Below are positions 35,447 to 44,608 of a stretch of DNA of 64,000 nt, in pieces. Positions within the stretch are counted from its first letter, which is position 1; each line of letters opens with the position of its first letter. A program made the position numbers and the translations under genes. The stretch comes from Paenibacillus puerhi (GTDB lineage Bacteria > Bacillota > Bacilli > Paenibacillales > NBRC-103111), in NCBI RefSeq assembly GCF_009846885.1, contig NZ_WUWM01000016.1, positions 62,001 to 126,000 of the forward strand, read 5' to 3'. The notes beneath the pieces are model-generated. The model saw only the letters and a program-made list of their open reading frames with translations. It did not search any database and was not told the origin of the DNA.

Positions 35447-35711
35447 AGTTTTAACGCAGGCTGACATGAGCGCAGCAGGTGCTCCACATAAGGACCCGAA
35501 CTCGAACAAAAAAAGTTAATCCGTGCAAAATAGTGTAGTTGAGCTTGAGTTATATGGAGGAATGGCTGATGCAAGAAAGTATACTTGTATGCACAATCCA
35601 GATGTTTTACGTTGGATACATGGAAGACTAGCAAGGTGACGGGACGTAAGCGCAGCCTGCCAAGCGCGAACATGACACGAGCCACTGCATAAGAGAAAGG
35701 GGATGCGCCGT
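35447..35711. other. promoter/leader region of the third importer
   Basis: 265 bases without a recognised gene. A possible 20-codon leader reading frame (35569-35631, beginning MQESILV) has GGAGG 8 bases upstream, but there is no hairpin or codon bias to support it. The importer promoter should lie in this stretch; I cannot place it with confidence. Confidence 0.3.
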
Positions 35712-36671
35712 ATGGCGGAAGCCAAATCATCATCCGGAGCGATGCCGCTCAACAAAACGAAGAACAAGTCGCAGCTCTGGTTTGATCTCAAGCGGGATCG
35801 ATATTTATATCTGCTCGCCCTGCCGGGATTAGTGTTCTTCCTGATTTTCAAGTACGTGCCGATGTGGGGGGTTGTCATTGCCTTCCAAAACTATTCCCCT
35901 TATATGGGCGTGTTCCAAAGCGAGTGGGTAGGTTTTGAGCACTTTAGCGCATTTTTTTCGAATCCCGACTTCCTCATTCTGTTTCGCAATACGATGGCGA
36001 TCAACCTGATGAGCTTGATCTTGTTTTTCCCGCTGCCGATCCTGCTGTCTCTTCTGCTGAACGAGGTGCGGTCGGAGGCATACAAAAGGATCGTCCAATC
36101 CATCGTATATATGCCGCATTTCTTATCCTGGGTCATCATCGCCGGATTAACCTTCCTGCTCTTCGCCAAGGGCGAAGGCTTGGTCAATCACCTTCTAGAG
36201 GAAGGCGGCTTCGAGAGGATGGACTTCCTGACGAATCCGAGCGGCTTCTGGTTCATGCTGACCGTGCAAACGATCTGGAAGGAAGCAGGCTGGGGGACGA
36301 TCATTTTCCTCGCGGCGATTGCGGGAGTAGATCCGCAGCTGTATGAAGCGGCTAGAATGGACGGCGCAGGCCGCATTCGCCAAATGTGGCACGTGACCTT
36401 GCCGGCCATACGTAACGTCATCGTCATTTTGCTCATTCTGAGGCTCGGCCATATGATGGATGTCGGCTTCGAGCAAGTGTTCCTGATGTATAATGGAGCG
36501 GTATCCGAAGTAGCCGAGGTGTTCGATACTTATGTATACCGGATAGGCATTCAGCAAGGTCAGTTCAGCTTCAGTACAGCAGCAGGCTTATTTAAGTCGC
36601 TCGTAGGACTTCTGCTGGTCGTAGGCGCCAACAAGCTGGCGAAAAAAATGGGCGAGGGGGGCGTGTACTAA
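35712..36671 (+). CDS. ABC sugar permease, LplB family (third importer)
   Basis: 319 residues from ATG 35712, where GAAAGGGG is 9 bases upstream. ATG 35703 in the same frame directly abuts that site. There are six predicted helices; the N-terminus is LKRDRYLYLLALPGLVFFLIFKYVPMWGVVIAFQNYSPY and the EAA loop YEAARMDGAGRIRQMWHVTLP is at about 215. It pairs with the following LplC-type permease and binding lipoprotein. As with the other two importers, no ATPase gene is adjacent. Confidence 0.92.
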   Translation: MAEAKSSSGAMPLNKTKNKSQLWFDLKRDRYLYLLALPGLVFFLIFKYVPMWGVVIAFQNYSPYMGVFQSEWVGFEHFSAFFSNPDFLILFRNTMAINLMSLILFFPLPILLSLLLNEVRSEAYKRIVQSIVYMPHFLSWVIIAGLTFLLFAKGEGLVNHLLEEGGFERMDFLTNPSGFWFMLTVQTIWKEAGWGTIIFLAAIAGVDPQLYEAARMDGAGRIRQMWHVTLPAIRNVIVILLILRLGHMMDVGFEQVFLMYNGAVSEVAEVFDTYVYRIGIQQGQFSFSTAAGLFKSLVGLLLVVGANKLAKKMGEGGVY

Positions 36672-36672
36672 G

Positions 36673-37539
36673 ATGATCAGTTCCTTAGGAGACCGCATAT
36701 TCAACGCTTTCAATATCGTAATACTCGCCCTCGTGGCTATCGTGACGTTCTTCCCGGTGTACTATGTGTTCATCGTATCGTTCGTCGATCCGGTGGAGTA
36801 TATCACCAGACCCTTCATTCTTTGGCCGGAGAAATGGTCCCTCGATTCCTATAAGTACCTGCTCTCGACCAAATCATTCGTCGGCGCCTTGTACAACAGT
36901 ACGTTTCTAGCCGTCGTAGGTACGATTTGCAGCTTGATCGTCACCGCCTCGCTGGCCTATTCCTTATCAAGAAAGCGCTTGCGTGGGCGCCAGACGATTC
37001 TGATGCTCATTCTCTTTACTATCTTGTTCAGCCCGGGCATCATCCCTCATTATTTGCTGGTGCGGGACCTGCATCTGATCAACAGCATCTGGTCCTTGAT
37101 CCTGCCGGCGCTTGCCAGCGGCTGGAACGTCATTCTCATGAAGGGCTTCTTCGACAGTATTCCGGTGGAGCTTGAAGAATCCGCTGCCATGGACGGGTGC
37201 CATGATATCTCGATTTTCATCCGAATTATTTTACCGTTGTCCCTGCCGTCCTTGGCTGCATTCGGTTTGTTCTATGCCGTGGGCTACTGGAACCAATTCT
37301 TTAACGCGCTGCTGTACTTAAACGATCCGTCGAAGTGGCCGATTCAGGTGCTGCTGCAGAACCTGCTCATCTCTTCGTCCAACAGCGAGCTGACGTCGGA
37401 GGTCTTCGTGAAGGCTCCGCCGACGGAGACGCTCAAAATGGCTGCCGTAATTATCGCTACCGTGCCGATCCTTCTGGTGTACCCGTTCCTGCAAAAGCAT
37501 TTTGCCAAGGGTGCCATGGTTGGCTCGGTCAAGGGATAA
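36673..37539 (+). CDS. ABC sugar permease, LplC/YtcP family (third importer)
   Basis: 288 residues with six predicted helices. The EAA loop ELEESAAMDGCHDISIFIRIILP is near 170, and the C-terminus FAKGAMVGSVKG is the family signature. ATG 36673 is one base after the preceding stop, so translation is coupled. Confidence 0.92.
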   Translation: MISSLGDRIFNAFNIVILALVAIVTFFPVYYVFIVSFVDPVEYITRPFILWPEKWSLDSYKYLLSTKSFVGALYNSTFLAVVGTICSLIVTASLAYSLSRKRLRGRQTILMLILFTILFSPGIIPHYLLVRDLHLINSIWSLILPALASGWNVILMKGFFDSIPVELEESAAMDGCHDISIFIRIILPLSLPSLAAFGLFYAVGYWNQFFNALLYLNDPSKWPIQVLLQNLLISSSNSELTSEVFVKAPPTETLKMAAVIIATVPILLVYPFLQKHFAKGAMVGSVKG

Positions 37540-37579
37540 TGATAGATAATTTCATTAAACTAAAGGAGAGGGTCTACAC

Positions 37580-39124
37580 ATGAAGAACGCCAAAACAACA
37601 CTTAGCTTGTTTCTCGCTTTATCGACGCTGCTTGCCGCTTGCGGTCAAAGCAGCACGCCACCGGCGGCAAGTGGGGAGAAAGCCGCAGCCGATAAGGAAG
37701 AGGCGCCTGTAGAGATCAGTGTCATGGTGCACTTCCTGCAGCAGCAGCCGATGGCTGAGGATAACGCCGTCAAGCAAGCGATCGAGAAGGCAACGAACAG
37801 CAAGCTGAAGATTCAGTGGGTATCCTCAAATAACTATAATGACAAGCTGAATGTGACGCTCGCCTCCGGGGACCTTCCGGATCTGACTTACATCGGCGAC
37901 CCGTTCGTGTCGGTATTTCGCAACTTGGCGGCTCAAGGCGCATTCTGGGAAGTCGGTCCTTACATCAAGGATTACCCCAATCTGGCGAACGGTATTTCGA
38001 AAACGGCATGGGATCTCACCAAGATGCAGGATGGCAAGAACTACGTAATTCCAAGACCGCGTCCTTCCGAAGCGGATTCGTTCTTCATTCTCCGCAAGGA
38101 CTGGCTGGACAAAGTAGGGCTGAAGGTACCGACAACCACAGATGAGCTGTATCAGGTTATGAAAGCCTTTACAGAGAAGGATCCGGATGGCAACGGCAAG
38201 GCGGATACCATCGGCTTCGCCGCCAATACGGACGCGGGCAATACGGCAAGCCCCTATGGCGTGCTGGGCCATATCGACAGCATCTTCACCGGGGTGAACG
38301 GTAAGTATAAATGGGAAAATAACCAAATGACGCATACCGCGCTGCTGCCTGAGTCGCGCAAGGCGCTGGAATTCGCGGTAAAGGCCAACCAGGAGAAGCT
38401 GATACCAGCGGATTTCGCATCGCTGAAAGGCACGCAAATTCGTGATATGTTCGATGGCGGCAAAGCGGGTATCATCATTGAAAAGGCCGGGACGATGAAG
38501 GAGCACTTCGATAAGCTGAAGAGCATCGATCCGAACTTCAAGGAAAGCGATTTTTATCCTGTAACGAATATTAACGGTTATAATCCGAAGGGTCCCGGTT
38601 TCGCAGGGGCGCTGGCGATTTCGAAGAAGGTGCCGGAAGAGAAGATGAAGCGCATTCTGAAGGTGCTCGACACTTGGATGAAGCCGGAAATTTTCGCCTA
38701 TAACACCTATGGTCTGGAGGGCGTGCATCACACCGTGAAGGATGGCCAGAAGGTCCTCAATACCGAGAAGATGCTGGCGGACAGCGTAGCTGACCTGAAC
38801 CAAATTCTTTATGTTGCCGACCCTTACGCGAGCTCGACCAAGCCAGCCTTCCCGAAAGAGGTCAACGAGCTGTATGCGAAGATTCAAGACGAACGCGCCA
38901 AGACTAGCGTGGCGGACATCACCGTCGGCCTTTATTCCCCGACACTGCAGAAGGCAGGACCGGACCTGGAGAAGAAAATCGCCGATCTGAAGACGAAGAT
39001 CATCTTGGGTCGCGAACCGATTACAGCATGGGATGACCTCGTCGCCAAGCTGAAAACGGATGCCGACCTGCAGAAGATCAGTCAAGAACTTACAGAGGCT
39101 TACAAGAAACGGATCGGTCAATAA
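37580..39124 (+). CDS. oligosaccharide-binding lipoprotein, LplA type (third importer)
   Basis: 514 residues. The signal peptide ends in the lipobox TLLAAC (Cys21), followed by a low-complexity linker. The mature protein shows the long LplA-type pattern (LASGDLPDLTYIG, FILRKDWLDKVGLKVP, the DPDGNGKADT loop). ATG follows AAAGGAGAGG, 40 bases after the permease. No glycoside hydrolase accompanies this importer in the window, so its ligand cannot be guessed. Confidence 0.92.
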   Translation: MKNAKTTLSLFLALSTLLAACGQSSTPPAASGEKAAADKEEAPVEISVMVHFLQQQPMAEDNAVKQAIEKATNSKLKIQWVSSNNYNDKLNVTLASGDLPDLTYIGDPFVSVFRNLAAQGAFWEVGPYIKDYPNLANGISKTAWDLTKMQDGKNYVIPRPRPSEADSFFILRKDWLDKVGLKVPTTTDELYQVMKAFTEKDPDGNGKADTIGFAANTDAGNTASPYGVLGHIDSIFTGVNGKYKWENNQMTHTALLPESRKALEFAVKANQEKLIPADFASLKGTQIRDMFDGGKAGIIIEKAGTMKEHFDKLKSIDPNFKESDFYPVTNINGYNPKGPGFAGALAISKKVPEEKMKRILKVLDTWMKPEIFAYNTYGLEGVHHTVKDGQKVLNTEKMLADSVADLNQILYVADPYASSTKPAFPKEVNELYAKIQDERAKTSVADITVGLYSPTLQKAGPDLEKKIADLKTKIILGREPITAWDDLVAKLKTDADLQKISQELTEAYKKRIGQ

Positions 39125-39326
39125 TCCGTGCGGTTGGATTCACGAATCAGCAAGTAAGTAGTGGCCGGGGATGGATTCCAACAAGATCCGTCTCCGGCCT
39201 ATGTGGGTTTGACTGGAAGGCTAGGGAGCGATATGGATATTGACAACAGGCAGATTAGTCTTCATCATGAAGCTGAGCCTTGCCTCCTAGGGAAGGGCAT
39301 AACAGCAATTGAACGGAGGGCAATCT

Positions 39327-41663
39327 ATGCTGCAGACCCTAAGAAACTGGCTGAGAATGGGGATGGAAAGCAGGCGGTCCAAACGGTTTTTCTGGAGGAG
39401 CCTGGCCTTGTTTCTAATGGTCACCTGTATCCCGGGGATGGTCACGGGCATTGTTATCTATTGGGCCACAACGAATCAGATCGAGAGCGAGCTTCAGAAG
39501 ATTCACGGGCAGCAGGTACAGCAGCGGGCGGAAAATATAGACGAGCAGTTGTCCTACATGGAAATGCTGTTTACGCAGTGGGCGTTCGACACCCAGTTCG
39601 ATAGCAAGCTCAAGCAGCTTGACTTTGTATTTAACTACAATCAGGTGCATGATATTTACCGGACGCTGTTCATTATGGAGGGCGCGCATCCGTTAATCTC
39701 CAATGTGGAATTGGTTTTGAAGCATCCGGTGCAGCTTGTCTTTAATAAAGAGGTATATTTGGATATAAGCGACCCTAAGATAAATGAGCGGTTCGATGCT
39801 CTGCTGCAGCATTCCAAGTTCACCTACTGGACGGAAACGTATGAGCGGTTTGACGGCAGGACTTGGAGTCCTTCTGCCCTTGCGCTGGTGAACAAAGTGC
39901 CTGGCGGGAGCACAGAGCCGCTCGGGTATCTCATCGCCTCGGTCGATAAGAAGAAGCTAAACAAGCTTCTACAGACCTTGACACCGTATAGTGACGGGGC
40001 CACCTTCCTTTTATCGGCAGGGGGAGAACGCTTCATAGCCCAAGACGGGGAGCAACGCGGCGGACTTGAGCTTGCTTTAAGAGAGGTTATCACCGACGGC
40101 CGGCATAAGGCCGATTCGTTTCTCTTTGATTATAGCGGAGCGACGTATTCCGTTTCGATCGGTCAGTTCTCGCGCATCGGCGAAGAGTGGACCTACGTAT
40201 CCGCTGCCCCGCTATCGGCGGTTACCGCCCCGATGCTCTTCGTCTCCAAGCTGATCCTGATCATCAGCGGTGCCGGCTTCATCCTGGCGCTGCTTCTCTC
40301 ATTGGGCGCTTCCTACCGGTTATACACGCCGATAGGAAAGCTGGTCCGACTGCTGCCGAAGGAAGAGGGCCATCGGGATGAATTCGAGCTGATCGAGCGG
40401 CAGTGGCTGGATCTGACGAATGAGCGGGTTACGCTGCAGAGCCGACTGGAGACACAACTGCCGCAAATGCGCGAAGGCTTCATGCTTCAGCTGGTACAGG
40501 GGCATCTGTTCTCAATGACGGAGAAGGATATCAGGGAACGTTTGCTGCATTACGGCTGGGAAACGGAAGGCAAGCAGTTTGTTGCCGTCATGATTGAGCT
40601 TGGGGGATTTTCCAGCCAAGTAGGACGATTTAAGCAAGGCGATGAAAGTCTCGTGACCTTCGCGGCAGCGAACATTGTTGCCGAGCGATCGGAGTCGCTG
40701 TCGTTTCAGCTTCTGAATTTTCATGATCTGACACTGGGACTGCTGATAGCCTTTCCTGAGGAAATGCCGATCAAAGAACTGCAGGCTATCCTGAACCGCT
40801 TGGGTGAGGACTGGATTCATTCCGTTGGCCGGGTGCTCAAGATGCGCATGACCATTGCGATCAGCAAGCCTGCCTTCCATGTGAGACACAGCTCGCTGCA
40901 GTTCGAGGAAGCGCGCCAGGCGCTCAGCTATGCCGACCTGGGCAGCGAAAGTCAGATCATCGATTCCGATAGGATCGATAAACGCAATTCGGCCATGGAA
41001 TTCCGATATCCCTTCACGCTGGAGAAGGAGATTATCCAAGCCGTCCGCATGGGCTCGGAGGAAGAGGCGGCCCAGCTTATCGGGCGCTTTCTGAAGGAAC
41101 TCACGCTGGATGGTACGGCGAAGCTCGTCGTGCAGCAAGGGATGATGCAGCTGCTGGGAAGTTTGCTTCATGCGATGCTGCATTCCGGGACGAACCCGAT
41201 GCAGCTCTTTGAAGGAGTGAACCTATACGAGCAGCTCAGCAACTGCCATGAGCCGGAAGACATACTCCGTTGGTTCCGCAGCAAGGTCGTCGGCCCTTAT
41301 GTACATGAGCTGATCAGCAAGCAGGACCATCATCTGAAGCAAATGGTGGAGAAGACCATCATGCTCATCAACGCGCATTACAAGAGCTCGGACTTGTCGC
41401 TTGAATGGTGCGCGGATCAATTCAGCACCAGTCCTTATACCCTAAGCCGTGCGTTTAAGCAGATTGCTGGCGTTAACTTCATTGATTTCGTGACCAATAC
41501 GCGCCTCGAGAAGGCCAAGGAACTGCTCCGCGAGACGAATATGAAGATTAACGATGTGGCCGCCAGCGTGAGCTACCAGCATACGTATTTCCACCGCATT
41601 TTCAAAAAATACCAGGGCATCACGCCTAGTCAATACAGGGACATGCACCAGGACAACGGATGA
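39327..41663 (+). CDS. membrane-anchored AraC-family transcriptional regulator
   Basis: 778 residues from ATG 39327, preceded by GGAGGG; the frame extends to TTG 39309 inside that site. TM1 is at ~19-40 (LALFLMVTCIPGMVTGIVIYW) and is followed by an extracytoplasmic sensor domain. TM2 is near 305-330 (LILIISGAGFILALLLSL), with a linker, a cytoplasmic middle domain, and a C-terminal AraC double helix-turn-helix (~680-775; DQFSTSPYTLSRAFKQIAGVNFIDF, YFHRIFKKYQGITPSQYRD). It thus senses outside and binds DNA in one polypeptide. It follows the third importer and is a probable replacement regulator for the two-component pair lost upstream at 34927-35392. Confidence 0.88.
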   Translation: MLQTLRNWLRMGMESRRSKRFFWRSLALFLMVTCIPGMVTGIVIYWATTNQIESELQKIHGQQVQQRAENIDEQLSYMEMLFTQWAFDTQFDSKLKQLDFVFNYNQVHDIYRTLFIMEGAHPLISNVELVLKHPVQLVFNKEVYLDISDPKINERFDALLQHSKFTYWTETYERFDGRTWSPSALALVNKVPGGSTEPLGYLIASVDKKKLNKLLQTLTPYSDGATFLLSAGGERFIAQDGEQRGGLELALREVITDGRHKADSFLFDYSGATYSVSIGQFSRIGEEWTYVSAAPLSAVTAPMLFVSKLILIISGAGFILALLLSLGASYRLYTPIGKLVRLLPKEEGHRDEFELIERQWLDLTNERVTLQSRLETQLPQMREGFMLQLVQGHLFSMTEKDIRERLLHYGWETEGKQFVAVMIELGGFSSQVGRFKQGDESLVTFAAANIVAERSESLSFQLLNFHDLTLGLLIAFPEEMPIKELQAILNRLGEDWIHSVGRVLKMRMTIAISKPAFHVRHSSLQFEEARQALSYADLGSESQIIDSDRIDKRNSAMEFRYPFTLEKEIIQAVRMGSEEEAAQLIGRFLKELTLDGTAKLVVQQGMMQLLGSLLHAMLHSGTNPMQLFEGVNLYEQLSNCHEPEDILRWFRSKVVGPYVHELISKQDHHLKQMVEKTIMLINAHYKSSDLSLEWCADQFSTSPYTLSRAFKQIAGVNFIDFVTNTRLEKAKELLRETNMKINDVAASVSYQHTYFHRIFKKYQGITPSQYRDMHQDNG

Positions 41664-41679
41664 AACGGTTGAAAATAAG

Positions 41680-41725
41680 AAGGCGGTATCTGCGCTTGGA
41701 CATGCGGGCGCAGTTACCGCCTTTT
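41680..41725 (+). terminator. intrinsic terminator after the AraC regulator gene
   Basis: AAGGCGGTAtcTGCGC pairs with GCGCAgtTACCGCCTT, followed by TTG. The stem is strong and ends 60 bases after the stop codon. Confidence 0.75.
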
Positions 41726-41762
41726 GTAACGCTTGTGCAAAAAAAGGAGCTTCAGCTGCTGA

Positions 41763-41797
41763 CGGAAGGGAGAAGACATAGGGTCATCTCCCTTCCG
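41763..41797 (-). terminator. hairpin terminating the cyclase gene (minus strand)
   Basis: CGGAAGGGAG and CTCCCTTCCG form a 10-bp stem downstream of the minus-strand cyclase gene. On that strand a T-rich run follows only after about 14 bases, so termination efficiency is uncertain. Confidence 0.5.
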
Positions 41798-41819
41798 GCG
41801 CCATCTGTACAGATCGCGC

Positions 41820-43739
41820 CTATAACCCTAGCTTCCCATACTTCTGCTTATAGTGGCTGAGCGTCAGCAGCGGCCATATGTACCGGTAACTGTGGTAATG
41901 GGAATAGAAGAAACCGGGCAAGCCGGCTCCTGTCGGATAGCGGGTGGTCCAATCGTCCTTGTGCAGGAGGGCAGCCAGCAGCTGGATGCCTTTCTCGATA
42001 GCGGGCACGGGTCGCTCATATACAGCGATAAGGGCATCCAGCGCCCAGGCGGTCTGGGAAGGGGTGCTTGCACCTAGCGGTACGTACCGCTTCACGCGGT
42101 CGCTGGAGCAGGATTCGCCCCACCCGCCATCCGGGTTCTGGATGCTTAGCAGCCAGCGGACGGCTTTGCTCACGACCGGGTGCTCCGCTTCTTCACCGAC
42201 CGCCCTCATACCCGTTAGGGCCCCCCAGGTTCCGTAAATATAACAGACTCCCCAACGCCCGAACCACGAACCGTCCTCCTCCTGATGCTTCTCCAGCCAT
42301 TCCACTCCTCTCCTGATGAAAGCGTGATTCCGCCCAAGACAAGCCGTATTTCCCAGAAATTCCAGCGTTCTTCCCGTCAGGTCGGCCGTGGAGGGATCGA
42401 TCGAGGCTGAAGGGGCTCCATCAATGGGGAACAAAGCAAGCAGCTCCTTCGTAACGCCTTTCTCGAAAGCCGGCCAGCCGCCATCCTTGTTCTGCATGGC
42501 CAACACCCAGTTCAAGCCGCGGTTCCAGGCATCCCGACGGGAGGGATGACGCCGCGCCGTGTGCCGAAGCGCGCGCAATGCGGCCGTAGTATCGTCTACA
42601 TCCGGGTTGATCGTATTGGACTCCGAAAACCCCCATCCGCCTGCGACCGTATCCGGCATACGGAGAGCCCAATCTCCTTGCCGGCTGTGCTGCTTGCCGA
42701 GCAGGTAAGCGGAAGATTGACGAAGGACGGCGCTCTCTGGAGAAACGCCGGCCTGCTGCAGGGCATCGGACAGCAAGGCCGTATCCCAAATATCGGACGG
42801 CGAATTCTGGAGGTGAGCGTGGCCGCCGATGTTCCAAAGCATCCCGACCAGCCCGTCTATCGCAGCTAAGAGGATAGGATGCCTCTTAGGGTAACCGAGC
42901 GACAAGAACGCCATAATCATCAGCAGGGTGCTGGTGGCATAGCTGTACAGCGTCCCGTCAGGCTCGATTCGATCGAGCATATACTGCTCCGCCCGCTTTA
43001 GGGCACGCTGGTGAAGCTGTCCAGGGAGGCTGGCGAGCTGTTTGATCCCCTCTTGCATCTCATCAAGCAGCTGCTGAAACCCTCGTGAAGGACCGAGGTC
43101 TCCCGATAGGCTCTGCCCAGGCGGATCTGTCATCCTGCCGGTATCCTTCAAGTCCGACAGGTCGGGGGTGGCATCGTTTCTCTCGACAAACCGGCGGCTG
43201 GCCATAATCATAATAGGAATCATGTGTACGCGCGCGTAGCCGGAGAAGTCAAACATGTTTAAGGGAGAGGAAGCTGGGAGCAGCAGAACCTCAAGCGGAA
43301 TGATCAGCGAGGGAGGCCAAGGGTACGAGCCGGTGGCGGCGAGGAATACCTTGGTGAGCACGGACTCCGCCCGCTTGATTCCTCCCTTGGCGGCGATGAA
43401 GCGGGCCGCTTTGCGCATGGCTTCATCCGAGTGGCGGCTGTATCCGGAATACAGCATCGCATAATACGCATCTACGGTAGCAGCCAGGTTGCCCTCGTCT
43501 TCATCCGGGTATACCTTCCAGGCTCCATTGTCCTGCTGCCGCTCGGCAATCCGGTCGTGCAAACTTCGAATCAAGGCCTCATAGGGAAGCTCCAGGGTGC
43601 GAAGAACCACAATCATATAGGCATCCGTCGAGGTGCCGTTTTCAAAACAAAATCGCCATGACCCGTCCTCGCGCTGCAAGTCTGCGAGCTTTTTAGTCAG
43701 AAGTTGAATTTCTTCATTGACTCTGTTCCCAAGACTCAT
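41820..43739 (-). CDS. shc: squalene-hopene cyclase / sporulenol synthase family
   Basis: 639 residues from ATG 43739, with AGGGGG 7 bases upstream on the minus strand; an earlier ATG at 43757 lacks a site. The class II terpene cyclase acid motif DXDD is present as DVDD (in NPDVDDTTAALRAL). Several QW repeats are visible (QREDGSW, QQDNGAW, QNKDGGW, QEEDGSW, QNPDGGW). These enzymes cyclise squalene or tetraprenyl-beta-curcumene to hopanoid or sporulenol-type lipids in membranes. The length and the sporulation-related neighbourhood favour the Bacillus sporulenol synthase branch. It stands alone, divergent from the riboswitch-controlled genes. Confidence 0.88.
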   Translation of the reverse strand: MSLGNRVNEEIQLLTKKLADLQREDGSWRFCFENGTSTDAYMIVVLRTLELPYEALIRSLHDRIAERQQDNGAWKVYPDEDEGNLAATVDAYYAMLYSGYSRHSDEAMRKAARFIAAKGGIKRAESVLTKVFLAATGSYPWPPSLIIPLEVLLLPASSPLNMFDFSGYARVHMIPIMIMASRRFVERNDATPDLSDLKDTGRMTDPPGQSLSGDLGPSRGFQQLLDEMQEGIKQLASLPGQLHQRALKRAEQYMLDRIEPDGTLYSYATSTLLMIMAFLSLGYPKRHPILLAAIDGLVGMLWNIGGHAHLQNSPSDIWDTALLSDALQQAGVSPESAVLRQSSAYLLGKQHSRQGDWALRMPDTVAGGWGFSESNTINPDVDDTTAALRALRHTARRHPSRRDAWNRGLNWVLAMQNKDGGWPAFEKGVTKELLALFPIDGAPSASIDPSTADLTGRTLEFLGNTACLGRNHAFIRRGVEWLEKHQEEDGSWFGRWGVCYIYGTWGALTGMRAVGEEAEHPVVSKAVRWLLSIQNPDGGWGESCSSDRVKRYVPLGASTPSQTAWALDALIAVYERPVPAIEKGIQLLAALLHKDDWTTRYPTGAGLPGFFYSHYHSYRYIWPLLTLSHYKQKYGKLGL

Positions 43740-44003
43740 GGACAGACCCCCTGCCATCTCCGGCGAATGTTATGCTTACCTACAACATATGTGGGGAAAG
43801 TCGTCTCCATGCCTTGGATAAGATTTAGAGAACTCAAGAGATCAAGCGAAATGAAGAGGTTGGAGAAGAACGAATGCCTTGGAAGCGCTTTAAGCGAAGG
43901 CGGCAGCGTTTTTCCTGCGGATTCGTAGCCCGGTCCGGCTTTACACTTCTTCATTCTGGGAGTATGATTCATATCATGCTGTAATCAAGCAGCACCATTT
44001 TTT

Positions 44004-44192
44004 TGATCGCTGAGTTTCCGCCTGGGGCGGAAAGCGGGGGAACCAAGAAGCGTTGCAGGTATCCGATGTGAGAGTCGGGGAAAGCAGCGCAGGGGTGAAT
44101 CGTTGCATGGGTGCATGAACCTCATGCAAGGTAGGGCGACTCTCACCGCCCGAATCCGACAGCTAACCTCGTAAGCGCAGGTAGGGAGAGGA
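44004..44192 (+). ncRNA. cyclic-di-AMP riboswitch (ydaO/yuaA type), first copy
   Basis: The conserved blocks of the ydaO aptamer occur in order: a 5' stem (TTCCGCC/GGCGGAA), CGGGGGAACCAA, GGGGTGAAT, GGGCGACTCT, CCGAATCCGACAGCTAACCTCGTAAGCG (in pieces), then GGGAGAGG. The paired GAGAGTC and GACTCTC flank the core. It lies on the plus strand upstream of the hydrolase gene and is followed by its own terminator. In known cases c-di-AMP binding favours termination. Confidence 0.93.
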
Positions 44193-44222
44193 ATGGCGAA
44201 ACCGGTGATCGATTAGCATCGA

Positions 44223-44255
44223 CCACAGAGCGTCCCGAGCCTCTGTGGTTTTTTG
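44223..44255 (+). terminator. expression-platform terminator of riboswitch 1
   Basis: CCACAGAG, loop CGTCCCGAGC, CTCTGTGG and TTTTTT. It follows the first aptamer by 30 bases. Confidence 0.9.
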
Positions 44256-44287
44256 TCGTTTTTTAAAAGGTGAATTCAAACACTTGA

Positions 44288-44456
44288 TCTATTCGCTGAA
44301 TTCTGCGTAAGCGCAGAAACGGGGGAACCAATGGCTTCTTCGTCTAGGGATGAAGAGGCTCTCCAGGGGTGAATCGCCCGGCATGCGCCATGCCGGGGGT
44401 AGGGCGACTCTCGCGCCCGAATCCGGCAGCTAACCTCGTAAGCGTACTGGGAGAGG
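44288..44456 (+). ncRNA. cyclic-di-AMP riboswitch (ydaO/yuaA type), second copy
   Basis: A second complete aptamer starts ~35 bases after the first terminator: TTCGCTGAATTCTGCG...CGCAGAA, CGGGGGAACCAATGG, CAGGGGTGAATCG, GTAGGGCGACTCTCG, CCCGAATCCGGCAGC, TAACCTCGTAAGCG and GGGAGAGG. It differs from copy 1 in its variable stems, so it is not a recent exact duplication. Confidence 0.93.
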
Positions 44457-44507
44457 CAACACTTATCGCGAGCCGATCGGGGATTATCGTTATCCGGTAC
44501 CGGGAAG

Positions 44508-44546
44508 CCGTGGGAAAAGGTTCCTCTTTTCCTGCGGTTTTTTTTG
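44508..44546 (+). terminator. expression-platform terminator of riboswitch 2
   Basis: CCGTGGGAAAAGG and CCTCTTTTCCTGCGG pair closely, followed by at least eight T. It ends 60 bases upstream of the hydrolase start, so both terminators must be read through for expression. Confidence 0.88.
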
Positions 44547-44608
44547 TTAACCGGCAAGATGTCACGATGCTCCCTAAGTATCATCATTCTTACAAAGAGG
44601 TGTTGGCT

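Noticed and set aside
37826..39121. 431-codon open frame on the minus strand
   Set aside because: It is antisense to the binding-protein gene of the third importer, with no ribosome binding site and no recognisable product.
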